Below, one piece after another: positions 1 through 8,789 of a stretch of 64,000 nucleotides of DNA. Source of the stretch: CAG-882 sp050874385 (GTDB lineage Bacteria > Bacillota > Clostridia > Lachnospirales > Lachnospiraceae). Numbering within the stretch: position 1 is the stretch's first letter; every line of letters starts with the position of its first letter. A program made the position numbers and the translations under genes. The stretch is taken from contig JBNMKO010000009.1 in the NCBI GenBank assembly GCA_050874385.1, forward strand, positions 1 to 64,000, read 5' to 3'. Under the pieces are notes generated by a model, which saw nothing but the letters and a program-made list of their open reading frames with translations, searched no databases and was not told the origin of the DNA.

Positions 1-64
1 ATTAAGTAACTGTAAACGAATTACAGCTAGAACATCACAAATGCTTCAGGCTGTGGCAATTTAA

Positions 65-106
65 CGCCATTCATCCCACGGTCTAAAGACCATGGGTTTT
101 CTGGCG
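65..106 (-). mobile_element. Possible IS200/IS605-type terminal hairpin (remnant)
   Basis: The segment folds as a two-part stem: CGCCA (65-69) pairs with TGGCG (102-106), and inside it CCCA-c-GGTCT (75-84) pairs with AGACC-a-TGGG (87-96). Read on the minus strand it has a TTTAG-type loop hairpin followed by GGGATGAATGGCG, which from memory resembles subterminal ends of IS200/IS605 elements and their omega-RNA 3' ends. No tnpA or tnpB is present on either side inside the window, so at most this is a solo end or remnant, or the edge of an element lying to the left. Identification is by recall of pattern only. Confidence 0.35.
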
Positions 107-141
107 AATAATATATAAAAAAGCTCAGAAATGGGGATTTT

Positions 142-1758
142 ATGTCTTACACAGCTTTATACAGAAAATGGAGACCGTCCACCTTTGACGAGGTTAAGGG
201 TCAGGACCACATTGTCACCACGCTCAAAAATCAGATAAAAAATGACCGAATAGGACATGCGTATCTGTTCTGTGGAACAAGAGGTACAGGTAAAACCTCC
301 GTTGCAAAGATACTTGCGAAGGCGGTCAACTGCGAACATCCTGTGGATGGAAATCCGTGTGGGGAGTGCGAAGTCTGCCGCGCTGTTGCGGCAGGCGCGA
401 GCATGAATGTCATTGAGATTGATGCCGCATCGAACAACGGTGTCGACAATATCAGGGAGATTAAGGAGGAGGTCGCATATCCGCCTACGCAGGGGCGTTT
501 CAAGGTATATATAATCGACGAGGTGCATATGCTCTCGATAGGAGCGTTCAATGCGCTTTTAAAGACCTTGGAGGAGCCACCGGCGTATGTCATATTTATT
601 CTTGCGACCACGGAGGCGCACAAGATACCGATAACAATTCTCTCAAGATGTCAGAGATACGATTTCAAGAGAATATCCATAGATACCATAAGTGACAGAC
701 TTTCCGAGCTTATGGATGCCGAGGAGATAGAGGCTGACGAGAGGGCGCTCAGGTATGTTGCAAAGGCGGCTGACGGCTCGATGCGAGATGCGCTTAGTCT
801 TCTTGACCAGTGCCTTGCCTTCTACATGGGGCAGGAACTAAAGTATGAGAATGTTCTCGATGTGCTTGGCGCTGTCGACACGGAAGTGTTCTCCGATTTT
901 TTCAGGGGAATTATAGACGGGGATGCGATAGGGCTTATACACAAGCTGGAGAAAATTATCATCGACGGCAGGGATTTAAGTCAGTTCGTGTCCGATTTTA
1001 CATGGTATCTGAGAAATCTGATGCTTTTGCAGTCGTCAACGGACGCGTCGGATGTGCTTGAGATGTCCGAGGAAAATTTAAGGCTTTTGAAGGAAGATGC
1101 GACATTGACGGATTTGAACGGAATAATGCGCTATATCAGGGTGTTTTCCGAGCTGTCCGGTCAGCTTAAAAATTCCAGTCAGAAGCGCGTTATGGTCGAG
1201 GTGGCACTTATAAAGCTCACGCGCCCGTCCATGGAGAAAAATCTTGACTCGGTGCTTGACCGCATAAAGGTTCTTGAAAGACAGATGGAGACGGGCCTGG
1301 AGGCGGCTGCAAGGGCGATGGCAGCAGGAGGCATGGCGGCTGACGGCATTTATGGAAATGATGGCACAATGTCAGCATCGCAGTCATCGACACAGACCGA
1401 TGTGGCTGTGAAAAATGAACCGAAACCGGCGCGCTCGGAGGATATAACCGCGGTTATTCAGAACTGGCGCGCGATATGCAACGGCTTGTCGTTGTCGTTA
1501 AAGCCCATACTTGTAAATCACACTACAAGGGCTAACGGTGGAGGAAACAAGTTACAGCTTATCTATGATGATGCGACATATTATTCGATTGTGTCTCAAG
1601 AGGGAAATATTGATGAGATAAAACGGGTCATCGCAGATAAGACGGGACTTGACATTGAGATAGAGGTCATACGCATTGAAAGCGGCGCGGATGCGTCACA
1701 GGATTATGACACCCTCGAGGATTTGTGCAGGATGAAAATCGAGGAGGAAGATTTCTAA
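142..1758 (+). CDS. dnaX: DNA polymerase III subunit gamma/tau
   Basis: Clamp-loader ATPase of the replicative polymerase, 538 aa. The N-terminal AAA+ module shows a Walker A motif (GTRGTGKT, about residues 45-52), four zinc-binding cysteines (about 64, 73, 76, 79), a Walker B motif (IIDEVH, about 124-129) and the SRC arginine-finger motif near residue 168. The central collar domain follows, and a low-complexity Ala/Gly/Ser linker (about 390-430) leads to a short tau-like C-terminal part. The length is normal for clostridial DnaX. The ATG at 142 follows a modest ATGGGGA ribosome site. It heads the dnaX-ybaB-recR group found widely in Bacillota; the gap to ybaB carries its own promoter. Confidence 0.97.
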   Translation: MSYTALYRKWRPSTFDEVKGQDHIVTTLKNQIKNDRIGHAYLFCGTRGTGKTSVAKILAKAVNCEHPVDGNPCGECEVCRAVAAGASMNVIEIDAASNNGVDNIREIKEEVAYPPTQGRFKVYIIDEVHMLSIGAFNALLKTLEEPPAYVIFILATTEAHKIPITILSRCQRYDFKRISIDTISDRLSELMDAEEIEADERALRYVAKAADGSMRDALSLLDQCLAFYMGQELKYENVLDVLGAVDTEVFSDFFRGIIDGDAIGLIHKLEKIIIDGRDLSQFVSDFTWYLRNLMLLQSSTDASDVLEMSEENLRLLKEDATLTDLNGIMRYIRVFSELSGQLKNSSQKRVMVEVALIKLTRPSMEKNLDSVLDRIKVLERQMETGLEAAARAMAAGGMAADGIYGNDGTMSASQSSTQTDVAVKNEPKPARSEDITAVIQNWRAICNGLSLSLKPILVNHTTRANGGGNKLQLIYDDATYYSIVSQEGNIDEIKRVIADKTGLDIEIEVIRIESGADASQDYDTLEDLCRMKIEEEDF

Positions 1759-1783
1759 AATTTTAAAAAGTGAAAACTTATTT

Positions 1784-1812
1784 TTGACACACACAGCGTC
1801 ATAATATATAAT
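1784..1812 (+). promoter_or_regulatory. Sigma-A type promoter for ybaB-recR
   Basis: TTGACA at 1784-1789, a 17-bp spacer and TATAAT at 1807-1812: both hexamers match consensus exactly. It lies between dnaX and ybaB, so ybaB-recR can be transcribed independently of dnaX. Confidence 0.8.
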
Positions 1813-1844
1813 CAAAAAATCAATAAAAATTTAAGGAGACAATC

Positions 1845-2198
1845 ATGGCAAAAAGAGGAGGCTTTCCGGGCGCAATGCCTGGTAATATGAATAATCTGAT
1901 GAAGCAGGCACAGAAAATGCAGCGTCAGATGGAGGAGACTACAAAGGAGCTTGAGGAGAAGGAAATCACAGCTTCCGCAGGCGGCGGAGCAGTATCCGTA
2001 ACAGTGTCCGGCAAGAAGGAAGTAACCAAGGTAAAGATTGACCCGGAGGCAGTTGACCCGGATGATATCGAGATGCTTGAGGATATGATTATGGCTGCCA
2101 CAAACGAGGCACTCAGACAGATTGAGGAACTTTCACAGGCATCCATGGCTAAGATTACAGGAGGACTTGGCGGTCTTGGCGGAGGCTTCCCGTTCTAA
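1845..2198 (+). CDS. ybaB: YbaB/EbfC family nucleoid-associated protein
   Basis: Small DNA-binding protein of the YbaB/EbfC family, 117 aa. After a Gly/Met-rich start (MAKRGGFPGAMPGNM) comes the family pattern NNLMKQAQKMQRQMEE, then the central GGGAVSVTVSGKKEV segment and a C-terminal Gly-rich tail. Family members bind DNA as dimers and are almost always encoded between dnaX and recR, as here. A good AAGGAG ribosome site precedes the ATG. The stop codon overlaps the recR start (TAATG), indicating translational coupling. Its role in recombination or repair is inferred from gene order across bacteria, not from this sequence. Confidence 0.95.
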   Translation: MAKRGGFPGAMPGNMNNLMKQAQKMQRQMEETTKELEEKEITASAGGGAVSVTVSGKKEVTKVKIDPEAVDPDDIEMLEDMIMAATNEALRQIEELSQASMAKITGGLGGLGGGFPF

Positions 2199-2794
2199 TG
2201 GAATACTATGGAAGTCAGATTAATAAGCTTATTGAGGAGCTTTCAAGGCTCCCAGGAATAGGTGCAAAGTCGGCGCAGCGCCTGGCGTTTCACATTATAG
2301 GTATGCCGCGCGAGCAGGTTGAGAGTCTTTCAAATGCAATCGTGAGCGCAAAGACGAATGTGAGATACTGTAGCTGCTGTTACACGTTGACGGACGAGGA
2401 GACATGTCCTATATGCAGTGACCCGCGCCGCAACCACAAGGTCATTATGGTTGTGGAGAATACGAGAGATATGGCTGCGTATGAAAAAACACAAAAGTAC
2501 GACGGCGTGTACCATGTGCTTCACGGCGCGATATCGCCGATGCTTGGCATAGGGCCAAATGATATCAAGTTAAAGGAGCTTATGAAGCGTCTTGAGGGTG
2601 AGGTTGACGAGGTTATAATTGCCACCAACTCAAGCCTTGAGGGTGAGACCACCGCGATGTACATAAGCAAGCTTGTCAAGCCAACCGGAATAAAGGTGAC
2701 ACGAATTGCGAGCGGTGTGCCTGTCGGCGGTGATTTGGAGAATATCGATGAAGTGACACTTCTTCGCGCCCTTGAGGGTAGGACGCAGTTGTAG
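2198..2794 (+). CDS. recR: Recombination mediator protein RecR
   Basis: RecR acts with RecF/RecO to load RecA onto gapped DNA, 198 aa. Visible parts are the N-terminal helix-hairpin-helix (SRLPGIGAKSAQRLAFH, about residues 16-32), a four-cysteine zinc finger (YCSCCYTLTDEETCPIC, about 57-73), a Toprim domain (about 80-175, with VVENTRDMAAYE and the VIIATNSSLEGETTA stretch) and the C-terminal Walker-B-like GVPVGGDLENIDEVTL segment. The length is typical. The ATG overlaps the ybaB stop. Confidence 0.97.
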   Translation: MEYYGSQINKLIEELSRLPGIGAKSAQRLAFHIIGMPREQVESLSNAIVSAKTNVRYCSCCYTLTDEETCPICSDPRRNHKVIMVVENTRDMAAYEKTQKYDGVYHVLHGAISPMLGIGPNDIKLKELMKRLEGEVDEVIIATNSSLEGETTAMYISKLVKPTGIKVTRIASGVPVGGDLENIDEVTLLRALEGRTQL

Positions 2795-3055
2795 GGACAA
2801 TCTTTACAGACCATAGAGAGCGTATGCAAAACCTAAAGAAATTACAGCCCTGACAAGGGTTCATTCTTATGGTGGTGCTGCGCTTTTTTGTTGAGGAAAA
2901 TAACTTTGGCCGCTGTATTTTTTATATGAGGTTAGGGGACAATGATATCAAAAAACAGCAGACAGTTGTTGTGAACTACCACAGTCGGGCAGTCAAAAGA
3001 GGGCTTGAATACAAAAGACTTAGCTTTTCACAGGAAAGTTTTGATTTTCTATAGT

Positions 3056-3079
3056 CACTGTGTTAAACTGAACACAGTG
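3056..3079. repeat. Perfect 9-bp inverted repeat upstream of the TPR gene
   Basis: CACTGTGTT (3056-3064) and AACACAGTG (3071-3079) are perfect inverted arms around a 6-nt loop, ending about 30 bp before the proposed TTG start at 3110. No T-tract follows on either strand, so an operator or a leader hairpin is more likely than an intrinsic terminator. The rest of the 315-bp gap after recR holds nothing I can support. Confidence 0.55.
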
Positions 3080-3109
3080 TAAAAAAGTATGTATTGTGAG
3101 GTGAACGTC

Positions 3110-6100
3110 TTGGACAAATACGAGTTGAACATTAAAATAGAGAAGCTTGATAAGCTTGTAAAAAATAGAGATTATGTAAATGCCGCTAAGGTTGCAGACC
3201 AGCTTGAGTGGAAAAAGATGAAACAGTGGAGCGTGATGTCGAATGCCATAGATGCGTTTATCGCTACAGGTGAGTATGAGAAGGCAAGAAATGTGTGTAT
3301 TTACGCGTATAACCGCAATCTTGGCGGAAGAAGACTTCTCGCCACTCTTATGGAAATGTATATAAAGCTTGGCGAATACGAGGATGCGCAGGAGATATAT
3401 GACGAGTATGTGGAGCTTGCCCCAAGGGATTTGACGGGGCTTATTCTTCTGTACAAGTTAAAGCGCGCGCAGGGAGCTCCTGTTGAGGAGCTTATAACCA
3501 TTTTGCAGAATTATAAGGAGAAGGAGCTCGACGAGCAGTACGAGTTCGAGCTTGCCATGTTGTACAGCAAGGCAGGTCTTACAGACAAGTGCGTGAGGGA
3601 ATGTGATGAGCTTGTGCTTTGGTTTTCGGAGGGTGTGTATGTCGAGAAGGCTCTGAAACTCAAGCAGATGTACGCTCCGTTAACTCCAAGACAGGAAGCA
3701 AAGCTTGCAATGCTTGAAAAAATGTCTGCTGCGGAAGATAAGAAGGAAAAATCAGAAAGAAATATGGCGTATGTTCAGGCAGCGGCAGCAAAAGAGCCTG
3801 AGATAAGCAATGAAGAGGTTGAGGAAGAGCCGGAATATGACAAGTCCTACTATGATGACGAGTATGAACCACCGGCTCCTAAACAGACATATAAATTTAA
3901 GAAGCCTTATTATCAAGCACCGAAATTCAGGTACGATAAGGAGAAAAGCTTTGCAGCCTTTGGGCAGAAGCCGGAGAGCAGTGATGGGGGCGACGATAGC
4001 GGTTACAGTAATTATGGTGTCAACACCCAAAATGCAAATAATAGCAGCACTTACGACAATAATGACGGCAACAACAATGTTGTAGACAGTGAGGACAGCA
4101 GTTACAGTAATTATAATAATAGTGGCAGAAATATTAATAACAGCAAGGATGGTACCAATAGCAAGAATGTTATCGGCGGCAGGGATGTAGTCAATAACGG
4201 CAATGGCATTAGTGGCAAGAGCGCCAGAGATAACAACGATGATATTTACAGTGAGGATGACGACTATAGCAATTACAATGTCAATAGCAAAAATGGTATC
4301 GGTGGCAGAGACGTAGTCAATAACGACAATGGCATTAGCAGCAAGAGTACTAAAAATGATAATAATGATATAGATAGTCAGCAAGACGACTATAATAATT
4401 ATGATACAAACAGTGACAACGGCAGATATTCCCGCTACGACTATGAAGGCGATGAGGAAGGCTACGATGAAGATGAGGAGCGCAGGGCAGTTTATGAGGC
4501 GGCAAAAAAGGATAAGAAGCCTTTGCTGTTTGGGCGTGGCGTAAGTGCGTCGGATAAGCCTTCTGCAAAAAGCAGTGGCAATACGGACGAAAAGCGCAAG
4601 GATTATATAGATGATATCGGAAACACAACGCAGTGGACACCTATAGACCCGGACAAGCTTGAGGTGCCGCAGGAGAAGGTCGACGCACTGCCTGACTCAC
4701 AGCCGGAGCCGGATTATGACATAAATATTAATGTTCCCGACTATTCGGTGTATGACACAAGAAATGTGCAGCAGGAGCTCAAAGCCAATGTGAACGAGAT
4801 TATGGAGGCATACCATAATCGGGAGAAAAAGGATGCTCTGCGGGAGGCGGTACAGATTGATGATGTTGAGGAGGATTCCGACCCTACCAAGGAGATAATA
4901 ATAAATAAGCATCAGTGGCGCAAGGCATCGAGGAACATCCAGCCGGCTCCCGTGGCGGCAGGAGGGGATGTAAAGCCTGTAGGACAGCCGATAAAGGCGG
5001 AAGTTAAAAAGCCGGAAGTGGGACGTGATGCACTTGCGGGGCTGCGAAGTGACAATATAAGGGAAGTCACAAGCCAGATGACGCTTGAGCAGATGTCAGA
5101 ACTTGTGGCGCAGCTTCAGGCGGAGCAGGAGAGAAGAAAAAGGGAAACCGAGGCAAAGAACGCATCAAATTCAGGCAAGATGGATATATCAAAGTGGATT
5201 TCCGACACAGACGACAAAAATGTTCGCCGTGATACGCCGGAAGAGCCTGTTATGAACCGCGCGACAAGGGAAATTCCGGTAAAAGAGATTAGACATGAGC
5301 TAGAGACAAGGCATGAGGAACATGTCGCCGAGACGCAGAAGCCACAAAATAGAATTGTTTCTGACGCTATGCAGCCGATATCGGAGCCGGTCGCTGAGGT
5401 AGAAGAAATAAAGCCGGAGCCAAAATTTGAAATAGAGGAAGAGGTTAAGAAAGAAGTAAATTCAAAGCCATTTGTAAAGGAAGAAAAAGAAACAGAGCCA
5501 AAGCCAAAATTTGAAATAGAGGAAGAAGCTAAGGAAGAAGTAAAAACAAAGCCATTTGTAAAGGAAGAAAAAGAAACAGAGCCAAAGCCAAAATTTGAAA
5601 TAGAGGAAGAGGCTAAGGAAGAAGTAAAAACAAAGTCATTTGTAAGGGTACAAAAAGAGCCGGAGCCAAAACCAAAATTTGAAATAGAGGAAAAGGTTAA
5701 GGAAGAAGTAAATTCAAAGCCGGATTTTAAAACCACAGAAGAAGTAAGGTTAGAATTTGAGCCTATTAATGCAGTCAAGGAAACTGCCGCCGCAAAGCCT
5801 GTGAATAATTCATGGCGCGATGATGCCGAAAAGGTTGAACGTGAGGAATTAAACAGAACCGTGAGAGAGATAGCGGCATCCTTTCAGAGCTATGGTGGCA
5901 AAGAGGATGATGAATTTGAGGAAATTCCTGATGTAGATGACGATATCAAGGACATTGAGCCGGATTATGACAGGTCTGAGCCTGAAATGGATGAGGACAT
6001 GTACGCATGGCAGGACGACGATGATGACTTTGATGACATGGATGATGGGTCGAACTTTGACGATGATGATGATTTGCCTGACATTGAGAAAGCAATTAAC

Positions 6101-7021
6101 GCGGGCATTGAGCAGATAATTGATGACAATTCAAAGGCAGCATCCGCCAATTCGGGAAGATATTTGCTCAGGGAGGAGGAGAGAGCTTTTCTTGACAAAT
6201 ATCTTTACATGTCAGGCATGGAAAAACGGCTGTGCAAATATATTGGTGCTAAGAGAGCGGAAATGGCGGGAAAGATTGAGAACGCCGGTGACATTGCGAT
6301 AATGGGAAGCCGAAGTACTGACAAGATAGCATTTGCAGTAAATCTCTTTAAGGCAATTCACGCATACGACACCAACCGCGAGCAGAAGCTTGCGAGGATA
6401 TCCGCTGACAGGATAAATGAGAGAGGTTATGAGGCGTATGCGGACAAGCTTGTGGGTCAGACTCTTGTGGTGGAAAACGCCGGAAGATTAAAAAGAGAGT
6501 CACTTGCTTCCATGATAAAGCTGCGTCAGGGCACACTTTTTGTAATTGTGGATGAGGAGTTTGAGATTAACAAGCTTTTTACCGAAAATCCGGATTTTGC
6601 GGAGCAGTTTACAGGACGTTTTCTGTTAAAGCAGTACACAGTAAATGAGCTTGTTGATATAGCAAAGGATTATGCCGAGGGCAAAAACTGGAGAGTTGAG
6701 GACAAGGCTCTTTTAAAGCTCTATTTAATACTCGGGCAGGTACCAAACGATGACCAGGGAAATGTGGTTGATTTGGTAAAGGACATTATGGAGCATGCGG
6801 CAAAGCATGCGGGCAACCGCTTGGGAAACAAGCTTTTTGCAAGGTTCCGCAATGTTCTTGTCATCAAGGAGGGTGACTTGAAATCTGACGATGATTATGA
6901 GGATGACGAGGATGAGTACGATGAGGAAGTTCTCCCGGAGGATGATGAGAATTATGATGAGGGCGCGGACTATGAAGATGAGTACGACGATGATTATGAC
7001 GACGATGACTATGATGAATAG
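3110..7021 (+). CDS. Large TPR / acidic low-complexity protein with degenerate AAA-like C-terminal domain
   Basis: 1303 aa if it starts at TTG 3110, which follows a GAGGTGA ribosome site at ideal spacing and gives the MDKYE-type N-terminus I associate with related Lachnospiraceae proteins; an ATG at 3089 in frame lacks a site. Residues about 1-200 are helical TPR-like repeats. Then comes an Asn/Asp/Ser-rich segment with a 126-bp tandem duplication, a Glu/Lys-rich segment with four 28-aa repeats, and a very acidic stretch. The C-terminal about 300 residues look like an AAA-type fold: GSRSTDKI occupies the Walker A position but lacks the GKT/S, and LFVIVDEE could be a Walker B strand. It ends in an Asp/Glu/Tyr tail. 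Function unknown; scaffold-like by composition. It lies downstream of recR on the same strand. Confidence 0.85.
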   Translation: MDKYELNIKIEKLDKLVKNRDYVNAAKVADQLEWKKMKQWSVMSNAIDAFIATGEYEKARNVCIYAYNRNLGGRRLLATLMEMYIKLGEYEDAQEIYDEYVELAPRDLTGLILLYKLKRAQGAPVEELITILQNYKEKELDEQYEFELAMLYSKAGLTDKCVRECDELVLWFSEGVYVEKALKLKQMYAPLTPRQEAKLAMLEKMSAAEDKKEKSERNMAYVQAAAAKEPEISNEEVEEEPEYDKSYYDDEYEPPAPKQTYKFKKPYYQAPKFRYDKEKSFAAFGQKPESSDGGDDSGYSNYGVNTQNANNSSTYDNNDGNNNVVDSEDSSYSNYNNSGRNINNSKDGTNSKNVIGGRDVVNNGNGISGKSARDNNDDIYSEDDDYSNYNVNSKNGIGGRDVVNNDNGISSKSTKNDNNDIDSQQDDYNNYDTNSDNGRYSRYDYEGDEEGYDEDEERRAVYEAAKKDKKPLLFGRGVSASDKPSAKSSGNTDEKRKDYIDDIGNTTQWTPIDPDKLEVPQEKVDALPDSQPEPDYDININVPDYSVYDTRNVQQELKANVNEIMEAYHNREKKDALREAVQIDDVEEDSDPTKEIIINKHQWRKASRNIQPAPVAAGGDVKPVGQPIKAEVKKPEVGRDALAGLRSDNIREVTSQMTLEQMSELVAQLQAEQERRKRETEAKNASNSGKMDISKWISDTDDKNVRRDTPEEPVMNRATREIPVKEIRHELETRHEEHVAETQKPQNRIVSDAMQPISEPVAEVEEIKPEPKFEIEEEVKKEVNSKPFVKEEKETEPKPKFEIEEEAKEEVKTKPFVKEEKETEPKPKFEIEEEAKEEVKTKSFVRVQKEPEPKPKFEIEEKVKEEVNSKPDFKTTEEVRLEFEPINAVKETAAAKPVNNSWRDDAEKVEREELNRTVREIAASFQSYGGKEDDEFEEIPDVDDDIKDIEPDYDRSEPEMDEDMYAWQDDDDDFDDMDDGSNFDDDDDLPDIEKAINAGIEQIIDDNSKAASANSGRYLLREEERAFLDKYLYMSGMEKRLCKYIGAKRAEMAGKIENAGDIAIMGSRSTDKIAFAVNLFKAIHAYDTNREQKLARISADRINERGYEAYADKLVGQTLVVENAGRLKRESLASMIKLRQGTLFVIVDEEFEINKLFTENPDFAEQFTGRFLLKQYTVNELVDIAKDYAEGKNWRVEDKALLKLYLILGQVPNDDQGNVVDLVKDIMEHAAKHAGNRLGNKLFARFRNVLVIKEGDLKSDDDYEDDEDEYDEEVLPEDDENYDEGADYEDEYDDDYDDDDYDE
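4157..4408 (+). repeat. 126-bp in-frame tandem duplication (Asn-rich)
   Basis: Two adjacent 42-codon units (4157-4282 and 4283-4408) inside the TPR protein gene encode near-identical segments beginning NSKN-IGGRDVVNN. The divergence is modest, so the duplication is fairly recent. Being in frame, it changes only linker length. Confidence 0.8.
5414..5740 (+). repeat. Four 84-bp in-frame repeats (Glu/Lys-rich)
   Basis: Units begin at 5414, 5498, 5582 and 5666. Each encodes about 28 residues of the form PKPKFEIEEE..KEEV..KPFVKEEKETE. The second and third units are nearly identical at DNA level, and the fourth is partial and diverged at its end. Copy number could vary by slippage or recombination without loss of frame. 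Confidence 0.85.
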
Positions 7022-7097
7022 TCAATCATAGTCAAAATTTTAAAGGTATGCTGTTATTGGCAGACAATATTAATATATAACCCGGAGGAGAAGGCAA

Positions 7098-8711
7098 ATG
7101 GGAAATGTAAAGGAAACTATTGAGAACGGCAAGGCTGTTCTCGGAATCGAGTTCGGTTCAACAAGAATTAAGGCGGTGCTTGTGGATGAAAATCATGCAC
7201 CGATAGCGGGAGGAAGCCACGAGTGGGAGAACCGCTATGAGAACGGAGTTTGGACATACAGTCTGGACGATATATGGGAAGGTCTTACTGACTGCTATGC
7301 GTCGCTCAAAGCAGATGTAAAGGAAAAGTATGGAGTTACGCTAAAAAAGTTCGGTGCAATCGGATTTTCCGCCATGATGCACGGATACATGGTTTTTGAC
7401 AAGGCGGGGGAGCTTTTGGTTCCGTTTAGAACCTGGAGAAACAGCATAACCGAGGAGGCAGCCGACGAGCTGACATCACTTTTTAACTACAACATACCTC
7501 AGAGATGGAGCATCGCACATCTTTATCAGGCAATGTTAAATGATGAGGAGCATCTGCCGAATATCGACTACATGACAACACTTGAGGGCTTTATACACTG
7601 GAAGCTGACAGGAGAGAGAGTTATCGGTGTTGGCGAGGCATCGGGAATGTTCCCTATCGATACTGTCACTAAGAATTACAATGCGAATATGGTGGCAAAG
7701 TTTGACTCGCTAATCGAGGAGAGAAATGCGCGCGGCGACAAGCCACAGCTTCCATGGAGACTTATGGACATCATGCCAAAGGTTCTCCTAGCGGGAGATG
7801 AGGCAGGAAGCCTTACCGCTGAGGGTGCGGCGCTTCTTGACAAGGATGGAGACCTTGAGGCGGGAATACCTCTTTGTCCGCCTGAGGGAGATGCAGGAAC
7901 GGGAATGACGGCGACCAATGCGGTAGCGGTGAGAACCGGAAATGTATCTGCCGGGACAAGCGTGTTCGCAATGATAGTTATGGAGAAGGAATTGTCAAAG
8001 GTGTATCCTGAGATTGACCTTGTTACAACTCCTACAGGAAATCTTGTCTCCATGGTTCATTGCAATAACTGTACCTCAGACTTAAACGCGTGGGTCAACA
8101 TATTCAAGGAGTTTGAGGAGGCTCTTGGCATTCCTGTGGACATGAACAAGCTTTTCTCGGTGCTCTACAACAAGGCACTTGAGGGGGATGCCGACTGCGG
8201 CGGTCTTATGTCCTACGGCTACATATCGGGTGAAAATATCACACATATGGAGGAGGGCAGACCTCTGTTTATGAGAAATACGAACAGCAATTTCAGCCTC
8301 GCAAACTTTATGAGAACACATCTTTACACATCGCTCGGCGCGTTAAAGATTGGTCTTGATATTCTCTTAAAGGAGGAGGGCGTTAAGGTCGACTCAATCA
8401 CAGGCCACGGAGGACTCTTTAAGACAAAAGGAGTTGGTCAGAGATTTCTTGCGGCGGCGATGGATGCGCCTATAACGGTTATGGAGACAGCAGGAGAGGG
8501 CGGTGCATGGGGCATGGCACTTCTTGCATCATATATGATAAATAAGGATGACGGCGAAACTCTCGATGATTACTTAAATAATAAGGTGTTTGCAGGGCAG
8601 ACAGGAAGCACATTAGAGCCTGTATCTGAGGATGTAAAGGGCTTTGATGAATTTATTGCCCGCTATAAGGCAGGGCTTCCGGTTGAGAGAGCCGCGGTGG
8701 ATGAACTTTAA
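7098..8711 (+). CDS. FGGY-family carbohydrate kinase, probably L-ribulokinase
   Basis: ATP-dependent sugar kinase of the FGGY family, 537 aa. The N-terminal lobe shows the phosphate-1 motif (LGIEFGSTRIKAVLVD, about residues 15-30) and AIGFSAMMHGYM; the C-terminal lobe shows GDAGTGMTATNAVAVRTGNVSAGTS and SITGHGGLFKTKGVG. A GGAGGAG ribosome site precedes the ATG. The next gene is an L-ribulose-5-phosphate 4-epimerase, which makes L-ribulose the likely substrate (an AraB role), but the length and sequence fit the broader xylulokinase-like FGGY group found beside araD in Clostridia. Substrate is therefore inferred from context. No transporter or regulator gene adjoins. Confidence 0.85.
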   Translation: MGNVKETIENGKAVLGIEFGSTRIKAVLVDENHAPIAGGSHEWENRYENGVWTYSLDDIWEGLTDCYASLKADVKEKYGVTLKKFGAIGFSAMMHGYMVFDKAGELLVPFRTWRNSITEEAADELTSLFNYNIPQRWSIAHLYQAMLNDEEHLPNIDYMTTLEGFIHWKLTGERVIGVGEASGMFPIDTVTKNYNANMVAKFDSLIEERNARGDKPQLPWRLMDIMPKVLLAGDEAGSLTAEGAALLDKDGDLEAGIPLCPPEGDAGTGMTATNAVAVRTGNVSAGTSVFAMIVMEKELSKVYPEIDLVTTPTGNLVSMVHCNNCTSDLNAWVNIFKEFEEALGIPVDMNKLFSVLYNKALEGDADCGGLMSYGYISGENITHMEEGRPLFMRNTNSNFSLANFMRTHLYTSLGALKIGLDILLKEEGVKVDSITGHGGLFKTKGVGQRFLAAAMDAPITVMETAGEGGAWGMALLASYMINKDDGETLDDYLNNKVFAGQTGSTLEPVSEDVKGFDEFIARYKAGLPVERAAVDEL

Positions 8712-8789
8712 GCAATGCGATTGAGAAATTTTCATAATTGCTCATTTATAATATTAAAACATAATCATGTTGAATGGAGGTATTCAGGT

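Noticed and set aside
1..141. Signal recognition particle RNA upstream of dnaX (common in Bacillota)
   Set aside because: The conserved GGTCAGG..GGAAGCAGCC core is absent in this stretch; it may lie left of the window.
2869..3054. 61-codon ORF between recR and the TPR gene
   Set aside because: No good ribosome site, no recognisable composition or motif, and it sits in the presumed leader of the next gene.
3752..4384. Long minus-strand ORF (210 codons) rich in Ile/Val
   Set aside because: It is the shadow of the Asn/Asp-repeat region of the TPR protein; the composition simply mirrors AAC/GAT repeats.
5116..5778. 220-codon minus-strand ORF, Ser/Phe repeats
   Set aside because: Antisense of the 84-bp Glu/Lys repeats; GAA/AAA codons read backwards give TTC/TTT.
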